A stretch of 5,281 nucleotides of DNA from Pseudanabaenales cyanobacterium (GCA_022360135.1 JAKSDM010000765.1:1-5281), one strand, 5' to 3'; shown: positions 1 to 5,274, counted from the stretch's first letter. The notes: a model not told the origin generated them from the letters alone. Made by a program: numbers and translations.

Positions 1-1851
1 GAATTGAGTATCTTGACGACTGATGCGAAAGACGTCAATTACTCGATTGAGTATGCGGTTGAGGTCAGTCGGCTTCAAGTTCAGGGTCACCTGTCCCAAC
101 CGTGAGAATTTCAACAGCACATCGATCAAGCCCTCCATGCGACGGCTGAGTTTGATTAAAGTGTTTAGGCGATCGACCCCAATCTCATCCAGCGCCTCTG
201 CATAGTCTTCCAGCAAAAATGTTGAGTAGTTGTAGATGCCGCGTAGAGGCTCCTTCAAGTCATGAGAAGCAGCATAGGCAAAGGAGGCTAGTTCCTGGTT
301 GCTGCGCTCTAATTCCAAGTTGATCTTGGCTAACTCATCCGCCTTACTCAAGACGATACCCACGATCGCATTTCTGAAATTAATGGCGCTTTCAACTTCG
401 TAGGGTTTCCAGGGCTGTGACGTCAGTTGCACCGTCTGTCGCCATTGTTCGAAGGAGGCTCGGGGACAGAGGCTGTGGCCATCGGGTCCAACTTGGACAG
501 CGTCATCGGGATTGCCCGCCCAGTTAACCGTTTGGAGCACTTCAGGCCGAAACCAGAGCACATAGTAGCGTCGAACCCTAGAAATCCTTAACAATAGCAG
601 GCCGCTCGCAGTCTGTTTAAAGGCTTTAGCCGCTGGATAGCGCTTGGGCAACGAATCGGTGCAAAACAGGGTGTCACTGACCTGACTATCTACCCATTTA
701 AGTAAAATCTGGATTTCTGCAATCGTTGGCGTCGCGCCGACCAGAGTGATTTCGTCGCCGAGACAGAGAGCCGCTCCTGCCGCCCCCACCAGCTCCAATA
801 AACCGGGTTCAGGCTTGACCAGCGCTTCTGTGAGGGTCTCTGCCTGGGAAATGGAGGCCATCACCTCAGACTGCAGGGACTGCAGTTTGGTCTTATCGTC
901 GAGTTCTTGGTGAATGATCTTTTTCGCTAATTCCAGTGACACGATTTGACCCAAAAATTCGCAAGCCGTCCGCACTTCGTAAGCCAGGAACTTCGGGGTT
1001 TGATGATGACCAGAAATCAGTCCCCAGAGTTGCTGATCTTGCATCAGCGGAATCACCAGGAGAGCCGTCACGCCCATATTGACGTGGTATGCGACGCAAC
1101 AGGGGTCAATGCTCCTGAGGATGGATAAGCTTAAGTCGAGAGGTTGCCGGGTGAATGGATTCTGAACCGGAATTAGCGGGGCGGGTGGGGCCGTCAAATC
1201 GGGGATAAATTGAAGCGAGCAGCGCTGGTATAGGTCTCTAGCCGATTGGGGAATGTCAGTGGCGGGATAGTGCAGTCCCAAATAGGGGGATAATTCCGAT
1301 TGTTTAGCCTCAGCTATCACAGAACCCGCTCCCTGGGAGTCAAATTGATAAACCATGACCCGGTCAAAGCCAATGATTTTCCGAACCTCCTGAGCCACTC
1401 GCTGGAAGAAATCGATCAGGCTCGATTCCCGTTGCATTTTGGCGATCGCCCCTTTCAATAAGGCGTGAAAGCTCAAAAAACTGACATCAGCTGAGCCGCC
1501 ATCTTGGCAGGCGATCGGTTCTAGCTCCAGAATGACAGCCCCGTCTATTCGATGGGCCACCCCCTCAAACTGCTTTGTCCCTGCGGCGGTGGTCACTGCC
1601 AGCTGAAAAGGATAGGCGCGGTCAAACACTTCGACCAAACACTGCTGAATGGCCTCAATTTGCTGGGGACTGATGAGGAGGCTGAGGGGTTGGTCGAGCA
1701 AATCCTGAGGGTGAATGCCCAGGTGCTCCTGAGTGTTATTGCTAACTTGCAGGATAGTGAGAGCAGATTCACTGAGCGCCAGCAGCACACCGTGAGGTTG
1801 GATTGAACCGGGTGTATGGATGGGGCGATCGGGCTCAATAATGTTCTTCAT
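1..1851 (-). CDS. Phytochrome-like sensor histidine kinase (PAS-GAF-PHY-HisKA), 3' end outside window
   Basis: Red/far-red-type bilin photoreceptor kinase, expected to be cytoplasmic and to phosphorylate a response regulator that is not in view. The frame is open for 617 codons with no frameshift. Seen in order: N-terminal PAS with the knot segment IQPHG (17-21); GAF about 135-295 with Y168, the DIP motif at D199-P201, R246, candidate chromophore cysteine C251, and H282; PHY about 326-500 with tongue motifs WAGNP (444-448) and PRASF (463-467); HisKA with SHDLKEPL, phospho-acceptor H530. These residues sit a constant 8 positions before their Cph1 counterparts (Y176, D207, R254, C259, H290, R472, H538), so the full protein should be near 740 residues, with most of the ATPase domain missing here. 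The bacteriophytochrome N-terminal Cys is absent, so C251 should bind bilin, probably phycocyanobilin. The residue after it is C252 instead of the usual His. ATG 1851 is the only start after an in-frame TAG. Confidence 0.95.
   Translation of the reverse strand, partial: MKNIIEPDRPIHTPGSIQPHGVLLALSESALTILQVSNNTQEHLGIHPQDLLDQPLSLLISPQQIEAIQQCLVEVFDRAYPFQLAVTTAAGTKQFEGVAHRIDGAVILELEPIACQDGGSADVSFLSFHALLKGAIAKMQRESSLIDFFQRVAQEVRKIIGFDRVMVYQFDSQGAGSVIAEAKQSELSPYLGLHYPATDIPQSARDLYQRCSLQFIPDLTAPPAPLIPVQNPFTRQPLDLSLSILRSIDPCCVAYHVNMGVTALLVIPLMQDQQLWGLISGHHQTPKFLAYEVRTACEFLGQIVSLELAKKIIHQELDDKTKLQSLQSEVMASISQAETLTEALVKPEPGLLELVGAAGAALCLGDEITLVGATPTIAEIQILLKWVDSQVSDTLFCTDSLPKRYPAAKAFKQTASGLLLLRISRVRRYYVLWFRPEVLQTVNWAGNPDDAVQVGPDGHSLCPRASFEQWRQTVQLTSQPWKPYEVESAINFRNAIVGIVLSKADELAKINLELERSNQELASFAYAASHDLKEPLRGIYNYSTFLLEDYAEALDEIGVDRLNTLIKLSRRMEGLIDVLLKFSRLGQVTLNLKPTDLNRILNRVIDVFRISRQDTQF
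1442..1449. repeat. HIP1 octamer
   Basis: GCGATCGC, within GGCGATCGCC, inside the phytochrome gene. HIP1 is the highly iterated palindrome of many cyanobacterial genomes and supports the taxonomic call. Confidence 0.9.
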
Positions 1852-2467
1852 CCTCCGTTTGCACGTCTGCTAGCGGCGTGCCTTCAATACAAGCGCCATG
1901 CAACAATGCCCCATCCCAGGTTGTTTGATCCATGTGGGCGCAGAGAAGACTAGCGGCGGTCAAGTTGGCCCCCCGCAGCACAGCGCCGCTAAGATTGGCC
2001 TCCTCCAGATCAGCTTGGGACAGGTCAGCGCCGGATAGGTTAGCATTGCTGAAGTCAGTCTTTTGTAGGATCGTTCTGGTTAGATTAGCCCCGCGTAAAT
2101 CGGCGCCGCGAAAGTCAATCGCGCTCAGGTCCAAATGGCTAAGCATCACGCCGGCCAGAAAGGCGCCAGCAAAGCTCGCCTGAGAAAGGTCGGCGTCCAA
2201 TAGGATCGCTCCCCGCAGATCTGCATTCCGACAGTCTGACTGCCGTAGATCAGCGCCCACCAGATTAGCGCCCTGAAGGTTGGCCCGCAAAATCGCCCGC
2301 TGTAAATTGGCTCCGGTTAAGGTTGCTCCCCTTAAAATGGCTTGGGATAAGTCGGCGTCAGCTAACTGGGCCCCGGCTAAATCAACTCCAGCAAGCTGGG
2401 CATGAGCCAGCGCCTTGACTCTACCGCTGTGGATCGCCGCCAGATCCAGGGTAGGCGAATTGCTCAT
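1835..2467 (-). CDS. Pentapeptide-repeat protein (beta-helix), middle gene of the operon
   Basis: A 210-residue protein made almost wholly of A(D/N)LXX pentapeptide repeats, a family common in cyanobacteria that folds as a right-handed quadrilateral beta-helix. About 35 full five-residue units run from residue 21 to 199, broken once by a four-residue unit at 61-64. The first 20 residues (MSNSPTLDLA...) and the acidic tail ending EDEEHY are not repeats. No signal peptide or membrane segment is seen, so it is probably cytoplasmic. The biochemical role of most such proteins is unknown; some mimic DNA and protect gyrase, but nothing here shows that. The start codon shares bases with the stop of the preceding DICT gene (ATGA), with a GGGGGTGG tract just upstream as ribosome site, and its last 17 bases overlap the phytochrome gene. 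A scaffold or adaptor between the two signalling proteins is inference only. Confidence 0.93.
   Translation of the reverse strand: MSNSPTLDLAAIHSGRVKALAHAQLAGVDLAGAQLADADLSQAILRGATLTGANLQRAILRANLQGANLVGADLRQSDCRNADLRGAILLDADLSQASFAGAFLAGVMLSHLDLSAIDFRGADLRGANLTRTILQKTDFSNANLSGADLSQADLEEANLSGAVLRGANLTAASLLCAHMDQTTWDGALLHGACIEGTPLADVQTEDEEHY
1852..1856 (-). promoter_or_regulatory. Ribosome binding site touching the phytochrome start codon
   Basis: On the minus strand GGAGG lies directly against the ATG at 1851, with no spacer. It is inside the end of the upstream pentapeptide gene, whose TGA is at 1837-1835, 16 bases past the start. There is no other in-frame ATG, GTG or TTG between the upstream TAG and the conserved PAS sequence, so the start is forced despite the poor spacing. 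Translation probably depends on ribosomes finishing the upstream gene and restarting. Confidence 0.45.
1871..2407 (-). repeat. 15-bp periodic repeat tract encoding the pentapeptide units
   Basis: The coding DNA of the pentapeptide protein repeats imperfectly every 15 bases (minus-strand consensus close to GCNAACCTGNNNGGN). The periodicity also keeps other frames open, giving an arginine/alanine/serine-rich shadow frame on the plus strand at 1932-2183 that is not a gene. The one break in the 15-base register is at 2276-2287, where a unit is 12 bases long. Confidence 0.8.
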
Positions 2468-3876
2468 CGAACCACCCCCGACCTCGATTGACTCGTCTCT
2501 GAGGAGCCGTCCAGCCAGACGGTGGGTAATTGACTGGGACGTTCTGGTAATTTCGTCAGGCCAATTTCAGCTAGACGAACCACCGTGCTCAAAGCGTCAA
2601 CCAAGGCTGGATCGAAACGCGCACCGCTGAATTCTTGACAGTTTTCCAAAGCTGCTCCCAAACTGAGAGCTGGGCGATCGCCTCTGGCCTGAGTCAGTTC
2701 TTGAAAATAAGCTACGAGGCCTAAAATCCGAGACTCCAGTGGAATTTCCTCTGCCTTCAAACCCTCTGGTTTACCGCTGCCATCCCAATGCTCTAACTGG
2801 TTCAAAACAATTTCACTGACCCCCGCTAGTTCTGGCATAGAGGAAAGCAGTTGGGCTCCCAGCAATGCTCGATCGCGCCAGAAGACGAGGCTGGCTTTGT
2901 CTAGCTGCGCAGACGTTTGGCTGAAGACCTCGAGCGGCGCCTCAGCTAAACCGATACGAAACAGCAGCCCTGCTAGCCGCAGCCGTCTAAGTTTCAAGGT
3001 GGGTAAGTCCAGAAGTTGACCCAACGTTTCCGCCAGCGCTGATACTTGTAGAGACGCGACCGGATTTGACGCATCTCGCTCATCCACCCGTTGGGCCATG
3101 CGCAGAAACGCCTGTAGCTTATTGGCGGCCAAGTTGCGATTGAGCCGCAGCGCCTGACCTTCCAACTCCCGCAGTTCGCGGGTCTGGCGACTGACCGTCA
3201 CCAGCTGTTGCTGGCTGCTCTGGAGGTAATTCACAATCCGAGAAACCACACCGCTAAGATCCGCCGGAACTGGGCTGAGCGCCGCCCTGATTTGCCGATG
3301 TTGCTGCAGCAGCTGACCAGCCAGCAACTCATTATAGGGATGTAGCCGCTGGATCAAAATCTCCGCCGTCTTCTCTACCAGAGGCCGTTCAAAGGTCCAG
3401 AGACCATAAAATTTACGCTCAACGTCCGCCGCTGGTTTGCTGTCTGCATGATAATCTTCAGCAGAGAGTTCCTGACAGAGCACCATCGCTGCATAGTCAG
3501 GCGCTAAGATAATCAGGTTCCATTCCTTGACTAGACTGTCAGCGCTGTCTAGCTCAATCAGCGAGACGTTGTCTAACTGGCCAGTTTTGTGGTCAGCAAA
3601 GCCGCTCTCAGATATGGCTGCGATCGCCACATGGCTGCAAGATTGGGCGATCTCAAAATAGCGGTCGGCCTCCTGCAAGTACCATTTACTCCGTTGGAAC
3701 GTTACCAGCGCTAGCGGGCGTTGCGCTTGAGACGAACGATGATTTTGTAGGATGTGATCTTCCAAAGCGTGGCAGAGCGCGACCAGCGTATTTTTGAAAT
3801 AGACGCCATAGCTGGGAGGGAGTTGACCGCTGGGCAGCGCTGCCTTGAGCTGATTAAGGGTGGACTCCAATTGCAT
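2464..3876 (-). CDS. DICT sensory domain protein with a degenerate HD-GYP-like C-terminal domain
   Basis: A 470-residue, probably cytoplasmic signalling protein and first gene of the operon. Residues about 22-185 match the DICT domain: the opening YFKNTLVALCHALED, VTFQRSKWYLQEA near 58-70, EWNLIILAPDYAAMVLCQE near 118-136 and GLWTFERPLVEKTAEIL near 158-174. Residues about 210-255 are rich in Q, R, L and E and likely form a helical or coiled-coil linker. Residues about 256-435 follow the HD-GYP layout: LAGLLFRIGL (301-310) replaces the HD-I-GK helix, EHWDGSGKPEGL (362-373) replaces HHExxDGxGYPxGL, then IPLESRILGLVAYF (378-391) and FDPALVDAL (421-429). The HD pair is F306-R307, and most other metal ligands are gone, so cyclic-di-GMP hydrolysis is unlikely; a binding or regulatory role is inferred. 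DICT is known beside GGDEF, EAL, HD-GYP and kinase domains and has been proposed to act in light responses. ATG 3876 is the first ATG after an upstream in-frame TAA; no clear Shine-Dalgarno is visible. Confidence 0.9.
   Translation of the reverse strand: MQLESTLNQLKAALPSGQLPPSYGVYFKNTLVALCHALEDHILQNHRSSQAQRPLALVTFQRSKWYLQEADRYFEIAQSCSHVAIAAISESGFADHKTGQLDNVSLIELDSADSLVKEWNLIILAPDYAAMVLCQELSAEDYHADSKPAADVERKFYGLWTFERPLVEKTAEILIQRLHPYNELLAGQLLQQHRQIRAALSPVPADLSGVVSRIVNYLQSSQQQLVTVSRQTRELRELEGQALRLNRNLAANKLQAFLRMAQRVDERDASNPVASLQVSALAETLGQLLDLPTLKLRRLRLAGLLFRIGLAEAPLEVFSQTSAQLDKASLVFWRDRALLGAQLLSSMPELAGVSEIVLNQLEHWDGSGKPEGLKAEEIPLESRILGLVAYFQELTQARGDRPALSLGAALENCQEFSGARFDPALVDALSTVVRLAEIGLTKLPERPSQLPTVWLDGSSETSQSRSGVVR
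2674..2681. repeat. HIP1 octamer
   Basis: GCGATCGC in the part of the DICT gene that encodes the C-terminal HD-GYP-like domain. Confidence 0.9.
3620..3627. repeat. HIP1 octamer
   Basis: GCGATCGC in the part of the DICT gene that encodes the sensory domain. Confidence 0.9.
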
Positions 3877-3885
3877 GTGGGATTG

Positions 3886-3901
3886 ATTAGATTTTTCTAA
3901 T
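3886..3901. promoter_or_regulatory. Perfect 6-4-6 palindrome over the operon start site, possible operator
   Basis: ATTAGA and TCTAAT form a perfect inverted repeat around TTTT. It overlaps the last bases of the proposed minus-strand -10 and the predicted start point, which is where a repressor would bind. It ends 9 bases before the DICT gene ATG. A 16-bp AT-rich palindrome is also possible by chance. Confidence 0.3.
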
Positions 3902-3928
3902 TAAATTCCATAATTTCATACTTTTCTA
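3900..3928 (-). promoter_or_regulatory. Candidate promoter of the DICT-pentapeptide-phytochrome operon
   Basis: Read on the minus strand, TAGAAA (3928-3923, 4 of 6 matches to TTGACA) is followed after exactly 17 bases by TTTAAT (3905-3900, 5 of 6 matches to TATAAT). Transcription would start near 3893, giving a leader of under 20 bases before ATG 3876. No other gene start lies between this point and the left edge, so it would drive all three genes. Found by eye in AT-rich sequence, so chance matches are possible. Confidence 0.4.
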
Positions 3929-3949
3929 GGATCGGGAGCTGATTGAGGG

Positions 3950-4576
3950 ATGACTGTAATAATCTGTCCTGGCGCACATGAGCCAAAATTCACAGAAAGC
4001 TGCTGGCAGTCCCTGGTCCAGCAGCAGCCTGATCTGGATCAGGCGTTAGTCTTCCCCAGCCATACGCAGCCAGCCTTTTCAGCATTTCACCTGCTTCATT
4101 TTTTACAACAGCGGCTAATCTCCCAAAGTAACCCCACGCCTGGCGCCGCCGCCCCTTTAACATTCCTCAGCTTTAGCGCTGGCGTAGTGGGTGCGATCGG
4201 GGCCGCCTTGACGTGGCGGCAATGGGGTGGTCAGGTTCAAGCATTGATCGCCCTTGATGGCTGGGGAGTCCCCTTACTCGGCGATTTCCCCATCCATCGA
4301 GCCAGCCACGACGCATTTACTCACTGGAGTTCGGCCTTACTGGGAGCGGGTCAAGATAGCTTCTATGCTGACCCGCCAGTCGCTCATCTAGACCTGTGGC
4401 GATCGCCCCATACAGTTTCTGGGTGGTGGGTTCGAAAAACCGGCAATGGGGATGATGTCCGGTCGTTAACTACCGCTGCAGTATTTCTTGCAACCCTATT
4501 AACGCAATACGAAACCCCATTTCAGCTTTCTCCGACGGGATGGAATGAGAAACGGAGACAAAAGCTCCATTCATAG
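3950..4576 (+). CDS. Hypothetical protein, alpha/beta-hydrolase-like
   Basis: A 208-residue protein that I recognise only as resembling uncharacterised cyanobacterial proteins. The N-terminus MTVIICPGAHEP looks like a first beta-strand followed by a turn. FLSFSAGVVGAIGAA (72-86) has the strand-turn-helix form of an alpha/beta-hydrolase nucleophile elbow, with S74-F75-S76-A77-G78 in place of GxSxG and S76 as the possible nucleophile. ALIALDGWGVPL (98-109) follows as the next strand, and D103 and H154 are possible triad partners, but this assignment is weak. The GAIGAALTW stretch is hydrophobic yet better explained as the buried helix after the elbow than as a membrane span. No substrate can be named. 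ATG 3950 is chosen because the first strand begins right after it; GAGG lies one base before it and GGGAG eleven bases before it. The gene diverges from the phytochrome operon across 73 bp and is not in that operon. Confidence 0.85.
   Translation: MTVIICPGAHEPKFTESCWQSLVQQQPDLDQALVFPSHTQPAFSAFHLLHFLQQRLISQSNPTPGAAAPLTFLSFSAGVVGAIGAALTWRQWGGQVQALIALDGWGVPLLGDFPIHRASHDAFTHWSSALLGAGQDSFYADPPVAHLDLWRSPHTVSGWWVRKTGNGDDVRSLTTAAVFLATLLTQYETPFQLSPTGWNEKRRQKLHS
4399..4406. repeat. HIP1 octamer
   Basis: GCGATCGC near the codons for the DLWRSPH stretch of the hydrolase-like protein. Confidence 0.9.
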
Positions 4577-4580
4577 TCGT

Positions 4581-4645
4581 CTGAGAAGGTTTCTTCTGTG
4601 GGGGTTCTTAAGTCAGCACAGGAGCCCATTCTGAGAAGATTCTCA
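4581..4645. promoter_or_regulatory. Two related palindromic motifs 50 bp apart between the plus-strand genes
   Basis: The octamer CTGAGAAG occurs at 4581 and again at 4631, exactly 50 bp apart. Each copy starts a short palindrome: AGAAG-GTTT-CTTCT at 4584-4597 and TGAGAA-GA-TTCTCA at 4632-4645. Equal spacing on the same helix face is a common operator-pair layout. The second lies just upstream of the AT-rich sequence TATAAAAATAAT (4655-4666), which could hold the -10 of the DUF1499 gene. The first palindrome, 8 bases after the hydrolase-like stop, has no T-run and is a poor terminator. Confidence 0.3.
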
Positions 4646-4654
4646 CCCTATCAA

Positions 4655-4675
4655 TATAAAAATAATGGGTTGACC
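4655..4675 (+). promoter_or_regulatory. Weak promoter candidate for the DUF1499 gene
   Basis: The only AT-rich stretch in the 167-bp spacer has TATAAA at 4655-4660 and AATAAT at 4661-4666 as possible -10 boxes, without a well-spaced good -35. TTGACC at 4670-4675 is a good -35 match but has only a poor -10 (AATCTT, 4693-4698) at 17 bases. Transcription from the upstream gene is an equally good explanation. Confidence 0.2.
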
Positions 4676-4716
4676 GATCAGCATCCAAATCAATCTTGCT
4701 TCACTATTAGAGAGGA

Positions 4717-4737
4717 ATGGGTATACAAATCAGATGA
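4717..4737 (+). other. Six-codon leader ORF before the DUF1499 gene
   Basis: ATG 4717 encodes MGIQIR and stops at TGA 4735-4737, in the same frame as the DUF1499 start six bases later. AGAGGA (4711-4716) precedes it, whereas the DUF1499 ATG has no visible ribosome site of its own. It could supply ribosomes by termination and restart, or be the remnant of a longer N-terminus cut by the TGA. The AGAGG is very close to the ATG, so its use is uncertain. Confidence 0.3.
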
Positions 4738-4743
4738 AAAACT

Positions 4744-5145
4744 ATGCCACTTTTTTCCTTCTCCGGGACACGACCGACAAACTTGGGCGTCAAGGATGGT
4801 AAGTTCGCCCCCTGCCCTAGCACGCCTAATTGCGTCTGCAGCCAAGATCCAGATGAGGCGCACCAAATTGCTCCGTTAACTTATAGCGGGAAACCTGAAG
4901 CCGCTATCGCTAAGCTCAAAGACATCATCCAGAGCCTGGAACGCGCCCAAATCATTACAGAAACAAATGACTATCTTTATGCAGAATTTACTAGCAGGCT
5001 GATGGGATTTGTCGATGATGTTGAGTTCTATGTGGACTCCGCCGCCCAGGTAATTCATGTGCGGGCTGCGGCCCGTCTCGGACAATCCGATTTAGGCGTT
5101 AACCGCAAACGGTTAGAGACCATTCGGGCGCAGCTTAATCAATAG
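4744..5145 (+). CDS. DUF1499 family protein
   Basis: A 133-residue protein with the full DUF1499 signature. Seen in order: TNLGVKDGKFAPCP (12-25), the PNCVCSQ motif (28-34) with cysteines C24, C30 and C32, helix AAIAKLKDIIQSL (53-65), DYLYAEFTSRLMGFVDDVEFYVD (76-98, aromatic and acidic conserved block), and IHVRAAARLGQSDLGVNRKRLETIR (104-128) at the C-terminus. The family is widespread in cyanobacteria, proteobacteria and plastid-bearing plants, with no established biochemical function. Most members I recall read NCVSSQ, so C32 is a mild variation. No signal peptide or membrane helix is seen. Length fits the short cyanobacterial form of the family. An in-frame TGA at 4735-4737 forces the start at ATG 4744. 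It lies 167 bp after the hydrolase-like gene on the same strand, so co-transcription is possible but not tight. Confidence 0.93.
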   Translation: MPLFSFSGTRPTNLGVKDGKFAPCPSTPNCVCSQDPDEAHQIAPLTYSGKPEAAIAKLKDIIQSLERAQIITETNDYLYAEFTSRLMGFVDDVEFYVDSAAQVIHVRAAARLGQSDLGVNRKRLETIRAQLNQ

Positions 5146-5162
5146 CCTTAGGCAGATAAGGC
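5145..5162 (+). terminator. Small hairpin at the DUF1499 stop codon
   Basis: GCCTTA (5145-5150) and TAAGGC (5157-5162) form a perfect 6-bp stem around the loop GGCAGA, starting on the last base of the TAG stop. No T-run follows (the next bases are AGGATGTGGGG), so it is not a standard intrinsic terminator. It could still stabilise the mRNA 3' end. Confidence 0.3.
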
Positions 5163-5182
5163 AGGATGTGGGGTGTAGGGTG

Positions 5183-5274
5183 GAATGGCACTGAAATAAG
5201 AGTTTATAAATCGCTAAAAGCCCTGATATTCTGTAGGGTGGGCATTGCCCACATGGCTTATTTCAGTGCCATTC
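5183..5274. mobile_element. 92-bp element with perfect 18-bp terminal inverted repeats (MITE-like)
   Basis: The 18 bases at 5183-5200 (starting GAATGGCACTG, ending AAATAAG) are exactly reverse-complemented at 5257-5274. The pairing stops sharply at both ends. The 56-bp interior has no ORF, is AT-rich on the left and holds a 15-bp GC-rich palindrome on the right. Short length, no coding capacity and exact termini fit a miniature inverted-repeat element or a cyanobacterial extragenic palindrome. No target-site duplication is evident from the few flanking bases, and I cannot name a parent insertion sequence. As RNA from either strand it would fold into a long stem and could act in 3' processing or termination of DUF1499. 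Confidence 0.6.
5238..5252. repeat. Palindrome GTGGGCATTGCCCAC inside the element
   Basis: A perfect 7-1-7 inverted repeat. I recall similar GTAGGGTGGGCATTGCCCAC strings as frequent intergenic repeats in filamentous cyanobacteria. Its left context TGTAGGGTGG (5232-5241) also occurs at 5174-5183, running into the left end of the 92-bp element. Confidence 0.6.

Noticed and set aside
23..205. 60-codon plus-strand frame at the left edge
   Set aside because: It is antisense to the HisKA region and has no family resemblance.
893..1099. Short minus-strand open frame inside the phytochrome, considered as evidence of a frameshift
   Set aside because: The phytochrome frame itself reads continuously from 1851 to 1 with all motifs in register, so there is no frameshift.
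1932..2183. Plus-strand open frame opposite the pentapeptide gene
   Set aside because: Its arginine/alanine/serine-rich composition is the mirror of the 15-bp repeat on the other strand.
1871..2407. Regularly spaced repeats considered as a CRISPR array
   Set aside because: The 15-bp period is coding, with no spacer-repeat alternation.
4598..4879. 93-codon plus-strand frame starting at GTG
   Set aside because: It overlaps the clear DUF1499 gene in another frame, has no recognisable domain and no better ribosome site.
4876..5085. 69-codon minus-strand frame
   Set aside because: It is antisense to the conserved part of DUF1499.
5145..5162. Strong intrinsic terminator
   Set aside because: The stem is only 6 bp with three G-C pairs and is followed by G-rich sequence, not a T-run.
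5183..5274. Left or right end of a full insertion sequence
   Set aside because: Both arms are inside the window only 56 bp apart, leaving no room for a transposase.
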